DNA from: Perognathus longimembris pacificus
Lineage: Eukaryota; Chordata; Mammalia; Rodentia; Heteromyidae
Assembly: GCF_023159225.1 (NCBI RefSeq)
Contig: NC_063181.1
Coordinates: 18,688,073-18,752,072 of the forward strand
DNA length: 64,000 bases
Direction of reading: 5' to 3'
Position 1 is the first letter of the stretch, and each line of letters starts with the position of its first letter. Positions 20,674-32,864 of the stretch are shown piece after piece. The position numbers and the translations under genes were made by a program. Under the pieces are notes generated by a model. That model made no database searches and was not told the DNA's origin. It saw only the letters and a program-made list of their open reading frames with translations.

Positions 20674-21887
20674 ATAGATGCTGACTCGAGTGACAAAATC
20701 CTTCCCTGGCAAGTGTGAGGCCTCCAGTCCAAGCTCCAGTATGACAATAGAATGAAGTAATTTGTACTTTTTTTTATTTCTTTGCAAAGTTCTAAAGAAA
20801 TATTTCTTGTTTAACATCAAACAATTGTATTATTATTTCTCTCACTTAGTTGATTTATCTCAACAGTTCTTGATAGGCTTTCCAGTAATGAAATATTTCT
20901 ATAAGACAATACATTACTGGTAATTAGAAATAGATTACAGTTATTAAACAGAAAAGTCAAGTTTGAAAAGAGTGGTAGCTGGGAAGGAGACTCAATATAT
21001 AGTTTTAAATATCTTTTACTGATCCTTTAAAAACTTACAGATTGATTTGAAGTTGCAGAATTAGCAAGATTCTGTGCTACTGTCTTCCTAGTTCTCCTTC
21101 ATAGTGATATCTTAACACAAATGCAGTTCAATTCAAAACCTGGAAATGACCTTAATTTAACCCTTAGATTTTAGTCTTTCTCTAAGTTTCTGGTACTTCT
21201 TTGTGTGTTCCTCAGCATCTTCCTGGCCAGACACTACCTACACCCTGGGATGGAGTGTAGACGCATGGACAGCTCTCAAAGGACAGTGTGCTTTCTTGGC
21301 AATGCTTTTGTTTGGCTTCCATGTTGTCAAGTGGGGAGCTCTCAGCCTGCCTTTAGGATTTCTCCAGTTGTCTCTATTAGAAAGTCAGGAATGAAAAGTA
21401 TTTCCATTGCAGTCCTTCTTAATAAAGAATACATATTCACAAGAGGGTTGAAGGTGGAAAGATGACATTGAGTCACCTAGCGAAAATTTCTTAAAGGAGA
21501 CAGTGCAATTGAAGTTTCTAGATAGCTGGGCAGTGAGATACTTTACCTCACTGGATGACCTATGAACTGGGTTCAGACTTAAGAAGTAGCTAATTGTGGT
21601 GGAATGCTGTTGCCAACTGCGTGACCCCTAAACTGACAAACTGGTAAAAACCATTGAGGAAAAACTGAAAAGCTATCCATGATGGTTATGAAAACATAAC
21701 CTTGCCAATTCTATTTCTTGATATATGGGGCTTCCTTAAGTCTTGGAGGATGTTATCAAAGTTCTTATAAATGGAAACAGGTAAGGTGTATTATCTTGTT
21801 GGGGTTGATAATTGGTAGAAGGGGAAAGAATAGGATGGGAGAAAATGAAAGAGGGGTTTGTATGTATGAGAATGAGAGTAGAGAGAA

Positions 21888-22117
21888 GAGGAGGAGGAGG
21901 AGGAGGAGGAGGAGGAGGAGGAGGAGGAGGAGGAGGAGGAGGAGGAGGAGGAGGAGGAGGAGGAGGAGGAGGAGGAGGAGGAGGAGGAGGAGGAGGAGGA
22001 GGAGGAGGAGGAGGAGGAGGAGGAGGAGGAGGAGGAGGAGGAGGAGGAGGAGGAGGAGGAGGAGGAGGAGGAGGAGGAGGAGGAGGAGGAGGAGGAGGAG
22101 GAGGAGGAGGAGGAGGA
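21888..22117 (+). repeat. (GGA)n microsatellite, ~76 units
   Basis: About 230 bp of uninterrupted GGA repeats on the + strand. It produces spurious open frames of poly-Gly, poly-Arg and poly-Ser. Homopurine/homopyrimidine DNA of this kind can form triplex or G-quadruplex structures. Confidence 0.97.
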
Positions 22118-22235
22118 AAAATATCCTTCCAACTCTAAGTCTCTCTGTGTCAGTTCCTTTTCAGTAAAGAAAATCTCAAAGCTCTCCAGAAGAATCTAGC
22201 AAAGCTAATGGAGCATCAGCATATTTTCTAATCAC

Positions 22236-22300
22236 CTTTTTATTATTTTTTCCTTTATTGTCAAAGTGAAGTTCAGAGGGGTTACAGTTTCATATGTAAG
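22236..22300 (-). mobile_element. LINE-1 3'-end fragment
   Basis: CTTTATTGTCAAAGTGAAGT and GGGGTTACAGTTTCATATG are the antisense of the L1 3'UTR end seen at 58440-58505. Confidence 0.7.
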
Positions 22301-22419
22301 GAAAAAAAAAGTCAGTTCACACACTAGCAAGAACTGTGACCTTCACTGTAACATCTACAGTTTGGTTGTTATATATTCTGTGGCATAAGACTTGGCAAAT
22401 ACCATTCTCGGGCTACGTT

Positions 22420-22540
22420 TATTCAACAAATATTTATTGGGCTACCATTTGCTTGGCACAATTCTAGTTGCTGGACAAAGCAGTGGTCACAGTAGCCAAA
22501 AAGACATTGTGCTTTCTGGAAATTTAATGTACTGGAGAAA
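22420..22540 (-). mobile_element. L2 LINE 3' end
   Basis: TTATTCAACAAATATTTATT and CTTGGCACAATTCTAGTTGC are the antisense L2 3' end. Confidence 0.7.
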
Positions 22541-24030
22541 AATCCTTACCTAACCCCTAAGGAGTAAAATATACTTCATGTCATTAGTAAAATAATCATG
22601 GAAGGAACGCTGTGTTGGGGTTCAGAACACTTCTTTCACAAGGAAAGCTGATGAAGAAAGAGGCCTATAGTTAGCTGGAGAAAGAAATGTCTTCACTGAA
22701 GGAAGAGCAAGGCCAAGAATCTCAGAGAGTTCTTGGAACAGTCCCAGGACAGACAAGAAGAGTGAGTCATACAGATGGGAAGAAAGAAATCTCAGAAAAA
22801 CTAGCTCAAGATCAGATGTTAGACTATCTGAACACAAGTCTAGCTGATTGCAGTGAACGATTTCTCCATTCTACATCCCCAAATGTGCCAGTGGTTATTT
22901 ACCTACGTGTGCCATCTTTGAACCTCCTAGTCTTAAGTACTGGGTGACCACCTACGTTATTTGGCCAACTAGAGATGCCCCGGGAGTTCTGGGTAGAAAT
23001 CACATAATGAAAGGAACTTGTCAATAAAATAGACACACTCAGACTCTGGAAGAATAGGAGAAATAGAGAAATTTATGAAGTGTATGTGAAAAATTTGCAA
23101 GATAGCATAATTGTTTTCTTTTACTAACTGAAACATTTTAATCCAGCGACTCCATGAAGTTACTACAGGGGGGTGTTTATGAAATGGCTTTAGGGGAAAA
23201 AATTATTCACAATCATCTTAGTGTTTTGCATATCGATCTATCTAGGTGCCGAAAATTGGTCCTTTGGTTCCCTCCCGTGGTCATAGCTGGTAAAAACAAG
23301 TAATTATTTATACAGGATAGCTCATTTCCTGTCTTCTCTTATCCCCACTAAATTCTAGTATGCTATAGTCAGAAACAAAGAAAAATTATCCAAAAGAATG
23401 AGTGTACATGTGTATGCTCACTTATGCTGGCCTCACATAAAACTAAAATGTTTTGAGAGTTGCAATAAGAGAGAACAATGCTAACCTCAAGCTATGTTGG
23501 CTCACAAACCAGGATCATAGAAACAATCATGTCTTTCTGAGTGAGACAGAGAGTAATACATTGGTCTTGACATTTCTGTTGTCAGTAAATCTCAAGCTAG
23601 AACAAGATAAGTAAAAACTGAAAAGTCATCGTAAGTCAGCTTCAAAACAATCCCCTTACAGTAGGAAAGAATTGTATTTCCTGGGCAATCTGAGGTACAA
23701 GCTGGCTAATAGCCAGAGATAGTGCTATGTAATCTCCAATCATTTTACTCTCATTCTTTCCTTGTCCTTACTTACAGTTTAGGCATCTCTTTTCTAGAGC
23801 ATAAAACTGGATTTGTAAATACAATCTCAGATATTTTAACTACTTGTTGTAGTGATTATCAAAATATTAAGTTGATCCCCTCTTTGTACTGTGTAGTTGC
23901 TTGGCATTTTTTTCTCCATGCTTTATTTTGGAATTCATTGGCTTTTATTTGATTTTTTTCATTTGTTGATTTAAGGATTAGTGTTCCTCTTGATCTAATA
24001 ATTCATAGTTGTCACAAATTCTTAAGTTAA
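22540..24030. other. Non-coding stretch, nothing identified
   Basis: No frame here shows codon bias, splice context or protein similarity that I recognise. Confidence 0.5.
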
Positions 24031-24039
24031 TGATTTATG

Positions 24040-24370
24040 CCTTAGGCAGTATTGAGGTTTGAACTCAGGGTCTTGTGCTTGCTAAACTAGTGTTCTGTTA
24101 CTTGACCCACACTTATATCCCTTATTGCTTTTGGAGTTATTTTATAGGTAGGGCTCATCCTTTTTGCTTGGACTGAACTTGGACCATAATCCTTCTGTCT
24201 CTGTCTCTCATAAAGCTTAGGTGACAGGCATGTGTCCTACACCTGGCTTGATATTTTAGATGAAGTCTCACGTTTTGGTCGTTGTTTTGTTTTTGGCCTG
24301 GGATGGCTTCAAATTGTGATCTTCTCATCTCACCATCCTGAGTAGATAGAATGACAAGCATTCACCAGCG
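24040..24370 (-). mobile_element. Old SINE relic (ID/B1-like)
   Basis: GAGGTTTGAACTCAGGGTCT, AAGCTTAGGTGACAGGCATG and CTGAGTAGATAGAATGACA are antisense SINE landmarks, diverged. Two relics may overlap. Confidence 0.45.
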
Positions 24371-24668
24371 TGCCAGCGAAGTTAATGATTCTTCAACAAA
24401 TACAGAAGAATATAAAGTATGAAGAAAATAAGCTTCATCCCTTTAAGCTTTTGTCTTTTTTGAAAGTATTGTTTGGTTCTATTCACAGTGAATTAGCAAA
24501 GCCCCCAGCAATACATTGGCTTTAGAACATTATGACCATATTCACCTGCTTATGACTTACCTGCTACTATTTATTCTTGTTTTTGACTTACACAAACTTT
24601 CCATCATTGCCACTAAATATTTAGCATTTGATTGAGAGACCATTACTTTTTACTCTTCACACCATTGT

Positions 24669-24672
24669 ATAT

Positions 24673-24715
<43 letters not shown>

Positions 24716-24717
24716 TT
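24669..24717 (+). repeat. (TTTA)n microsatellite
   Basis: About twelve TTTA units. Its position at the start of an antisense L1 suggests it grew from the L1 A-rich tail. Confidence 0.9.
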
Positions 24718-25466
24718 ATCTTTGAGTAAAATGTACAAAGAAGGTGTAATTCCACAAAGCAGTTTATAAATACAATGCATCTTGGTCAGTGCCATCCTTT
24801 TCAACATTCTCACCCATCCCTACCAATCCATACCTTTCCTCATGTTTCTTTTTTGATCTATGCACTGATTTTGGACTGCATTGTTTCCCCTCCATCCCCC
24901 CAGCCCCATCGGCTGTGGTGAATAACACTTCAATGAACATGGTTATGCTGGAGGCTTTACTGTATCCTAGTTTGTAATCAGTGGATAAATACTCAAGAGT
25001 GGCATTGATAGATCACAGCTCTATGTTTAGGAAACTCCTTTCTGCTTTCTAGAGTAGTTGAACAAGGTTACACTCCCACTATCAGTGTAGTAGAGTTTCC
25101 TTTTCCCATATCCACACCAGCATCTATTATTGTTTTTACTCTTAATTTTTTTTTTGCCAGTCCTGGGCCTTGAACTCAAGGCCTGAGCACTGTCCCTGGC
25201 TTCTTTTTGCTCAAGGCTAGCACTCTGCCACTTGAGCCACAGCGCCACCTCTGGCCACTTTCTATATATGTGGTGCTGGGGAATCCAACCCAGGGCTTCA
25301 TGTATACCAGCCGAGCACTCTTGCCACTAGGCCATATTCCCAGCCCTATTGTTTTTATTCTTGATGGTGGCCATCCTAACTTGGGTGAGATAGAATCTCA
25401 GTGTGATTTTGATTTGCATTTCCTTTATGTCTAGAGATGTTGAGATTTCTTTATGTATATTAGGAT
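24718..25466 (-). mobile_element. LINE-1 3' end, interrupted by a SINE and abutting an ERV
   Basis: Antisense L1: a 3'UTR-like stretch (ACAAAGAAGGTGTAATTCC), then the end of ORF2 (GTGAATAACACTTCAATGAA; CATATCCACACCAGCATCT; GAATCTCAGTGTGATTTTGA, then TTTGCATTTCC). Read on the minus strand it gives the familiar L1 ORF2 C-terminal region with many disruptions. A SINE splits it at 25144-25346 and the retroviral LTR begins at 25467. Confidence 0.75.
25144..25346 (-). mobile_element. ID-derived ~200-bp SINE inside the L1
   Basis: Near full length, antisense. The duplication TATTGTTTTTACTCTT (25128-25143) / TATTGTTTTTATTCTT (25347-25362) differs by one base. Confidence 0.9.
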
Positions 25467-26061
25467 TGCAGGGGTCCCTGCACCCCGGGTGCTCTCCCAA
25501 CCAGCAGGAGAGGCGAAGAAGCGCACCCCGCCGAGGGTGAACCCAGAATAGGTAACGAGCCGCGAGTCGTCCGCACTCAGCCCAACCCAACCTTTCACCG
25601 GCAGTTGGACAATCAGATGACTCAGGTGAAGTTCAAGACTGCTCTCAGTTTAGTGGTGCTGACCAGATCTTAAGTATGGGCAATGGTAGGAAGAGGAGGG
25701 TGTAACATACCTAGCCAGGGGCTATGATTGGCAGTCTGAGCTGTCAGTCAAGGGCGGAAGGCCATGGGACCTCCCTAAGAAGCAGCTTAAGTCTACATCA
25801 TTACTAGCAGGACTGCCCCCAGGTTACTGCTGGCAGCCATCTTGCTGCACATGCTCTTAAGGCTGGGAGGAGTGGCCAGCTAGAGCTGCCTTCCCAGTTC
25901 CGGACCCGGAAGGCAGGCGGGGCTAACCGGGATCCCTCTTCCGGGAGGCGGTGCAAACAAGCCCCCAGGGGTTGAGGCAGGCGGGGCTCTTCAGGGCCTC
26001 ACTCCCGACATCCACACACCTCTGGGGCGCGAACAGGCAGGGCCAGTCGGTGCACCCCACA
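25467..26061 (-). repeat. 3' LTR of the ERV
   Basis: Sense TGTGGGG…CTGCA with TG/CA termini, 595 bp. It is directly preceded, in sense, by a polypurine tract (26062-26076), which fixes the LTR boundary. It is about 95% identical to 27906-28498 by eye. Confidence 0.92.
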
Positions 26062-26078
26062 TCTCCCCCTTTTTTGTT
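26062..26078 (-). other. Polypurine tract of the ERV
   Basis: Sense AAAAAAGGGGGAGA immediately upstream of the 3' LTR. This is the plus-strand primer site; the G-run followed by AGA and then TGT is typical of class II elements. Confidence 0.85.
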
Positions 26079-26438
26079 TTTTTTAATAAGCAGGTAGATG
26101 TCCTACTTGAGAATGCACCTGTCTTAGGTTGTTCCCTCCTTGAGGAATCTTACCAGTCTTTGGCTGACCATCCTAGCTCTTTGGGCCACCCTGCCTTCGA
26201 GGCTTGCCAGCCCCAGCAAAGGAACTCGGTGGGGGGCGGAGAGAGGGGTCTGCGCATAAGAGAAGGCCCTGCTATTTCTGCCTCACGCCTGTACACTCCA
26301 GTAGACTGCACATCCTGGTAGGGGCCTTGACCAACCTCATAGGGTTCCCAAATGGCTAAAAGCAGCATAATGCTCCCAGACCACCGTTGACTGGACAGCT
26401 CTGGCTCATTGGTTAAGAACTAGGGGAAGCTATTTGCC
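26079..26438 (-). other. ERV sequence between env remnant and polypurine tract
   Basis: Retroviral 3' region without a recognised frame. A 72-residue open frame at 26150-26368 has no similarity that I recognise. Confidence 0.5.
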
Positions 26439-26910
26439 CTAGCATGGGTCAGGTGTAAATACAGAGGCAATATAAGCACAGGGGCAAATGCGAACACAAA
26501 GGTCATGGGGGGTCTCTCCCACGAAGGGGAGAGGGTAGGGGAGCCACCCATCTGACTCAGTCCAGGGAAGGTTGGAGTTTAGTCCGTCCCCGCGCTGCTC
26601 AAGGTGGGCAGGCAGCGCCATCCCCCATCTCTGACGGTGAGGTAGAAACAGGTCCAGGCCTTGGCGGTTCTGGAGGTCCACGGCAGCCAAGGTGCCAGTG
26701 ATCCATTCCAGTTCTTGGGCAAAGCTGTAGGCGATATTGCCACAGAGAAACATTGCGCCACAAAAGATGCTGAGGTAGAGTCTAAGAAACAAACAGCAGG
26801 CAGGGCTGGGCACTGGAAGGAAGGGAGGCTGGCTGTCTCCACTGTCGTCCACCGCTGACACATGCAGACAGGTCTCCCGTGGTTCCAGGGAGGAGCAGGA
26901 AGAGATCCAT
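26439..26910 (-). pseudogene. env: Broken retroviral envelope (transmembrane subunit) remnant
   Basis: A minus-strand frame of 140 residues (26861-26439) includes a hydrophobic stretch (LRLYLSIFCGAMFLCGNIAY) followed by ELEWITGTLAAVDLQNRQGL. The LQNR-GL-type motif is characteristic of the transmembrane envelope of gamma-type and type-D retroviruses. The surface subunit is essentially absent, the reading frame has no proper start and the C-terminal part is aberrant. No functional envelope can be made from it. The integrase end lies immediately upstream. Confidence 0.65.
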
Positions 26911-27326
26911 CTCGGTCTTTTTCTTTATTCTTGGGGAGAACAAGGATCGTACCTCAAGAGAGAGAGAGCTCTTGGCTGGTGAACAATATCTTAGATCTCT
27001 AGCAGGTATCCAAATTGGGCTTGGTTCCCCAATCAGGAAAACATATCCAAAACCCCTTCCCATGCTAATAAGCAGGTCAGGACCTTGCCATGATCCAGTA
27101 AGGGGGTCCTTCCATCGGACTTGCACCTTTGAATAGGTGTCTGATCTGACCAATGCCTCTGAAAGGCTGTCAGAGGTTGGTCTTTGGAGAAATTTAAAAT
27201 ATTTAATGTAAGCATGGCTGTCCTTAATTGGTCATAAAGGCTGCCCCCCCTTTCTGTTTTAATAATTGGTCCTTTAGGGTCTTGTTATGCCTCTCAATTA
27301 TGGCTTAACCTCTTGGATTGTACGGT

Positions 27327-27327
<1 letters not shown>
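26910..27327 (-). pseudogene. pol: Broken retroviral integrase, end of the core plus C-terminal domain
   Basis: In sense, the copy opens directly after CBX3 with codons for PYNPRG, then a stop, then [16 protein letters not shown]. This is the end of the integrase catalytic core (the N-P-x-G-x-A-x-x-E-R block), where the residue after Gly is now a stop. Farther on, VQVRWKDPLTGSWQGPDLL and GEPSPIWIPARDLRY are the C-terminal DNA-binding domain in betaretroviral/IAP style. It is frameshifted between the two parts. Reverse transcriptase, RNase H and the first catalytic residues are absent. Confidence 0.85.
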
Positions 27328-27785
<458 letters not shown>

Positions 27786-27884
27786 TCTTCCCTGGGAGAC
27801 TCTTACCTACAGAAACTCGCTTCACTGGGCTCACCGATAATTCCTGTCTCCTGTGCTTTCTGTTTCCTGTGTCCTGTGTCCTGT
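27786..27884 (-). other. ERV leader with candidate splice donors
   Basis: The sense leader contains direct repeats of ACACAGG. It also has two good donor-like sites, ATCG|GTGAGC and GTAG|GTAAGAG, upstream of the gag ATG. Donor use is inferred. Confidence 0.55.
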
Positions 27885-27903
27885 GCCCCACGTTTGGGCA
27901 CCA
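27885..27903 (-). other. Primer-binding site, tRNA-Lys type
   Basis: Sense TGGTGCCCAAACGTGGGGC begins 2 nt after the 5' LTR. It resembles the tRNA-Lys(1,2) primer site of many class II retroviruses, with one substitution and one extra base. Confidence 0.85.
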
Positions 27904-27905
27904 GC

Positions 27906-28498
27906 TGCAGGGGTCCCTGCACCCTGGGTGCTCTCCCAACCAGCAGGAGAGGCGAGGAAGCGCACCCTGCCGAGGGTGAACCCAGAATAGGTAATGAGCC
28001 ATAGGTCGCCCGCACTCAGCCCAACCCAACCTTTCACCGGCAGTTGGACAATCAGATGACTCAGGAGAAGTTCAAGATTGCTCTCAGTTTAGTGGTGCAG
28101 ACCAGATCTTAAGTATGGGCAATGGCAGGAAGAGGAGGGTGTAACATACCTAGCCAGGGGCTATGATTGGCAGTCTGAGCTGTCAGTCAAGGGCAGAAGG
28201 CCATGGGACCTCCCTAAGGGGCGGCCTAAGTCTACATCATTACTAGCAGGACTGCCCCCAGGTTACTGCCGGCAGCCATCTTGCTGCACATGGTCTTAAG
28301 GCTGGGAGGCGTGGCCAGCTAGAGCTGCCTTCCCAGTTCCGGACCCGGAAGGCAGGCGGGGCTAACCGGGATCCCTCTTCCGGGAGGCGGTGCAAACAAG
28401 CATGCCCCCAGGGGTTGAGGCAGGTGGGGCTCTCCAGGGCCTCACTCCCGAGGTGCAACAGCCACACACCTCTGGGGTGCGAACAGGCGGGGCCAGTC
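27906..28498 (-). repeat. 5' LTR of the ERV, lacking its outermost bases
   Basis: It aligns with the 3' LTR over its whole length except the outer end. After GGGGCCAGTC at 28498 the expected terminal 13 bp (GGTGCACCCCACA on the + strand) is replaced by L1 sequence. Differences from the other LTR include a 4-bp insertion near 28401 and a short divergent block near 28450. Confidence 0.9.
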
Positions 28499-28600
28499 CA
28501 TATCCACCCCAGCATATATTATTATCTGGATTCATCATGGCCATTCTAATTGGGTCCTCAGACCATTTTAAATTCTATTAGCTGTTCTTTTGTGAAGTAA
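28499..28600 (-). mobile_element. LINE-1 fragment on the far side of the ERV
   Basis: CATATCCACCCCAGCATATA and TCATGGCCATTCTAATTGGG repeat L1 sequence already present at 25108-25380 on the other side. It is therefore not a simple continuation of that L1. Confidence 0.7.
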
Positions 28601-29480
28601 TGATTTTTTTAAAAATATTTTTAAGTAGTTGAACAAAGGGACTTCAATTCAACCTGTATCTTTTACAGTGCTAGTTTCAAAAAAGGTAGTTTATGTTTAT
28701 CATGGAAGTTATTTATTTCTCCTTCAATTTCAAAATAAGTTCTTTCTGGATATGGTAATCTTGGTTGATAATTTTTTAGGGCTTGAAATAATCTGTCATG
28801 TTCTTTTGGCCTTTCTGATTTCCACTGGGACATTTACTGTTATTCTGCTAGGTTTGTCTTTGTAAGTGGCATGGCATTTACCTTTTGCAGCCTTTACTGT
28901 TCATTCTTTATTCTGTCCTCATTGTATTTAAACTACAATCTGATGTGGAAAGGGTTTCTCCTGTCATCTCTGTATCATCTCTGTTCAGAGTTCCTGATTA
29001 TTTCATGTACTTGGATGTTAGTTTTTTACCTAGATTTGGAAAAAAATGGTTATAATTTCATTGGTTAACTGTTCTATGCTTTTAGTCAGTATCTCTACTC
29101 CTTCTACATTACAGACATATAGACTAGGCCTCTTATTTGTAGCATTGGAGTCTTGAGTGATATAGGCAAGACTTCTTATTGTTTTCTTTATCCTACCAAA
29201 ACATAATAAATCCACAACTTGTCTTCAAATCTGATATTCTTTTTTCCCCCAGATTACTTTATGTATGCTTCCCACATACATAAGACAAAGGTGCTAGAGT
29301 TCTTAAATTTGATGTTTTGAATGTTTTGTTTTGTTTTACTTCTCATCTCTCTGTGCATAATTTCTCACACAAATGGTTGAATTTCTTGCCTTGGTCTTGG
29401 ATTGATTTTTTTTTCACTTCACTCATTTGTTTATTTGAATCTTCTTTGAGACTGAACATTTTGAAGACTAGACTTAGGAG
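28600..29480. mobile_element. Possible ancient L1-like sequence
   Basis: Phrases such as GGGCTTGAAATAATCTGTCA, then TGTTCTTTTGGCCTT, and GTCTTTGTAAGTGGCATGGC recall an old L1M/HAL1-type repeat. I cannot fix the family, orientation or limits. Confidence 0.35.
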
Positions 29481-31130
29481 TTCTTAGGCATTCCAACTAT
29501 TACAATATCTTTGGATCTAGTAATTGAAGAGTTAGAAACTTTTACAGAAGTCATATTGCTTTGTTTATTTATTTTTTTGTTTTTAAGTTTCAATTTCAGG
29601 ATGTGTTGTGGTGAATACCTCTTCTGGTTTTATATGGTAGTTTTTTAGTAAACAACTGTCCACAGTGCAACAGCACTGAAACAAACCAGATATAGAAATA
29701 CAAGAAATTTGTGGAGGCTAAAACCACAGCTTTAATAACTACCAAAAGTGGCAAAACTACTATATAGGCTAGACTGTAAAGTTAAGAGTCAAGGCTCTCA
29801 GTCCTACAAAGGAAGCAAACTATATGCAACTGGGAGGCAGCTCTAGAGGCTAAGCAATTGCTGGCTATGGGCTTGGACCTCTACATTCACAAAGGTGATG
29901 GGTCTTTCACCTTACCATAAAAGTTAGGGGCAGCAACCATCATATCCTCCACAGTTTGGTCTTTCTGCTTCTCAAGTGTCCAGCACATGTCCAAAAGTAC
30001 ACACCAGTACCCTCTTTGATGTCACTGCCTCTTGTGACTATTTACCACTAGACTCTTTGATCTTCCTCGCCAGTGATTGTTTCTGTTTTAGGGGACCTGA
30101 AACAACAGACCCCTAAAATCTCAAACAACAGGCCCCTAAAAATGGGACCTGTGGTACTCCTAGTGCTCCAGTCAACAAAATTGACAGTAAACAAAATGGA
30201 TTTCAATGCTGACCTGTGCCACAGGAGAAATGACTGTCACACTAAATTGCCACACAGGCTTTCAACTTGTGAGACCTTGGTTTTGTCCTGTGTCAGGAGT
30301 CTGCTAGTCTTGTCACCACAGCTGTCTGCTTCATTCTGGCTCCCTCTTCCCCTGCCCCACATCTGGTGAGCCTGGGTTAGAGTTGGGAACTGTTTCTACA
30401 TTTCTATTGCCTTTATTCCAGGAAATTTGAGAAGATTGATAACATGTCTCCCTGATTCCCACCATAACATATGCCAAAGAAGGTAGGAGAATTGCAAATT
30501 TGTATAAATGGAACACTTGACCTTGGCAAATGGAAGCACATCTTAGGACAAATATTCAGATACTTTTAGGCTAGTCAGAAGGAGGAAGAGGAAAATATAG
30601 CTAGTTAGATCAGTCCAGTTCTCCAGATCATTGAGTTGAACTATTATTTTCAATGTATACAATAAGAATACTACATAGCTATCAGTTTCTTTTACTTCTG
30701 AAACCTGTATATTATCTGCTTTACTAATGCTTCTAGTAGAGATAAACAGGGCATGCTCTTTCTGATGACACTTTATCAAAAAGCCACTTGTTTACCTCAG
30801 GGAAATTGGCCTTACCTCTATCTAGAATTAGTTTAGAAGAGAATTTGTAACTACCTTGTACAATAAGAGACATTAAAAATACATTACAAAATTGTAGCCA
30901 TACAGAAGTGAGTACAGTATGAACAAGGTAGCCAGGATAATTCAGGAAAGAAAGGTAATGGAAATGGCAAGAAAGAAATAGTTGGTCTAACACTTGGGTT
31001 CAGTTGAATGTCTGTTAGCAGACAATTAAGAAGATTGCAAGAAGTTTGTGCAAGACTACTGACTACATCAGAGGGAAAATAGAATAGAAAAGAAATTGTA
31101 AATTAAGAGCAAGGGAAATGGCTAAAAATA
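29480..31130. other. Non-coding stretch, unassigned
   Basis: No gene recognised. A short imperfect direct repeat (AACAACAGACCCCTAAAA / AACAACAGGCCCCTAAAA) lies at about 30102-30140. The surrounding segment to 30370 is GC-richer than its neighbourhood and could be an old LTR, which I cannot prove. Confidence 0.4.
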
Positions 31131-31131
31131 A

Positions 31132-31370
31132 TAATGTGCCACTGGCTCATGCTTATAATCTTAGCTACTCAGGAGATGGCGGTCTGAAGATCACAGTTCA
31201 AATCCAGCCCAGGCAGGAAAATCTTTGAGACGCTTATCTACAATTGAACACCAAAATAGCCAGACGTAGAGCTGTGGCAAAGGTGGTAGACCACTAGCTC
31301 TTAGCACAAAAGCTCAGGGATAGCATCCAGGCCCTGAGTTCTCCATGCCCCCCCCCCAAAAAAACAAACC
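31132..31370 (+). mobile_element. 7SL/B1-headed composite SINE
   Basis: CCACTGGCTCATGCTTATAA, TCTTAGCTACTCAGGAGATG, then the ID-like half and CAGGCCCTGAGTTCTCC, with a C/A-rich tail. Confidence 0.75.
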
Positions 31371-31596
31371 ACACACACCACACATATAAAAGAATGAGTG
31401 AGGGTAAATGAGTGAGTGATATTGGGAGATCATCTTTAGCCTGTCACTAGGACCTTTCAAATAATTGCATGTACAAACTGAAGCCCAGTATTGTTTGGCA
31501 CTGCTATGCTAATTCAATGGTTTGATTCAGGAAAGTTTTCAAAGAGGGGTAATATTTCATCTTGACTGCTTCATCTTAATATAGAACTATTATCAC

Positions 31597-31670
31597 TAGA
31601 TCAGATGGTAGTGTGCCTGCCTCGCAAGAATGAGCCCCTGAATTTAAACCCTAGTGCCATCCCCAAAAAA
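31597..31670 (+). mobile_element. ID-type SINE fragment
   Basis: GTGTGCCTGCCTCGCAAGAA and GAATTTAAACCCTAGTGCC keep the tRNA-derived promoter region. Confidence 0.5.
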
Positions 31671-32860
31671 GAACATTTATCAACATCTTGTATTATGAAA
31701 GATTGGTCTCAAGAGTATAGTTCTAGTTAAACTATATTCAAGTGAATATATTTTTCTTAAAAGACAATATCTTTTTTTCCAAGGAAATTTTCACCAGTCT
31801 TTTGACATCTGGATTAGTTACTGATAGGCATTAAAATAGAATAGAATAGAAATTGTACTTAGAATTTAACTTTTCACTGAATGTGAAGTCAAACTACAGC
31901 ATTTCTGGTTGATTTCCACTAGATGGTAGTATTGAGTTCAAGATGCAACCGGTTGTATATTTTAATGCAGGGATTTGAATAATTGTAGAAGACATTTTAT
32001 TATGTTATGTTTCTCCTCAATATTAATATTTAAATCAACATCCACACAACTTAATGCATTTTGGAGGTAAAATAAAAATTTATGGCCTCTGGGAAATTGA
32101 AGTCTGTGTTAATTTCTTAAGGAGCTGTTACAATATCTGCTATTTTGTATTGTGCTTTATATTAAATGTTCTTTTACTGTAAAATGTAGGGTGTTTCTTT
32201 TAGTCACTTCCATGCATTTTAAGTTAAAATCATAGCTATTTTCTTTTTAAGGCAAAAACATAGATTTGATTTCAAAACTATTCAAAGTGCATAAAATTAT
32301 GTAAAACTGAACCATGTAAAGTGCTTTTCAGTAAGGCATTTTCATCGTGTATATTTATATGTGGGAATGGATGATTTGTGAGTAGTGGCTTTTCGTTGTC
32401 ATGCAGCATTATAGAACAAACTGAAAAAAAAGCAAACATTTCTTTCACTGAACAAATGAAAAGTATTATGTATAACTAATTAAATTGATTCAGCAGATGT
32501 GTACTATATCAGAAGTAAAATGATCCAACAGCTTAGTTTGGTTTTCTTGGTTGTACAGTATTCTTAAGTAGAGATGTAACTGGAAGAGATCCTTGAAATT
32601 ACCTACTTAGAAATTCCCTGTGGTACCGATGAAGCAATGGAAGACCTAGAGCCACATTTTAATCTGCAGGGAAAAAAAATGGCTTCTGTTGACTCTTTGT
32701 GGAGTCTTTCTTTACCATGTGCAGGTCTTCACTCAATATTCCCTCACAGAAAGTATCTAGGAACAAGGCTACATCATGAATAAAAACTCAGTCTTGATTC
32801 AGTTTTTTTTGAAATACATCTGTATTCCAATATATATTATATTATACTATACATATAGTA
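31670..32860. other. Non-coding stretch, nothing identified
   Basis: AT-rich sequence with no coding frame or repeat that I recognise. Confidence 0.5.
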
Positions 32861-32864
32861 TATA

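Noticed and set aside
21718..22167. Open frames of poly-Arg, poly-Gly and poly-Ser.
   Set aside because: They are translations of the GGA microsatellite.
28243..28515. A 90-residue frame and neighbours within 27757-28037.
   Set aside because: They fall inside the LTR or leader of the ERV. The same peptide recurs in the other LTR (25327-25590) and reflects non-coding LTR sequence.
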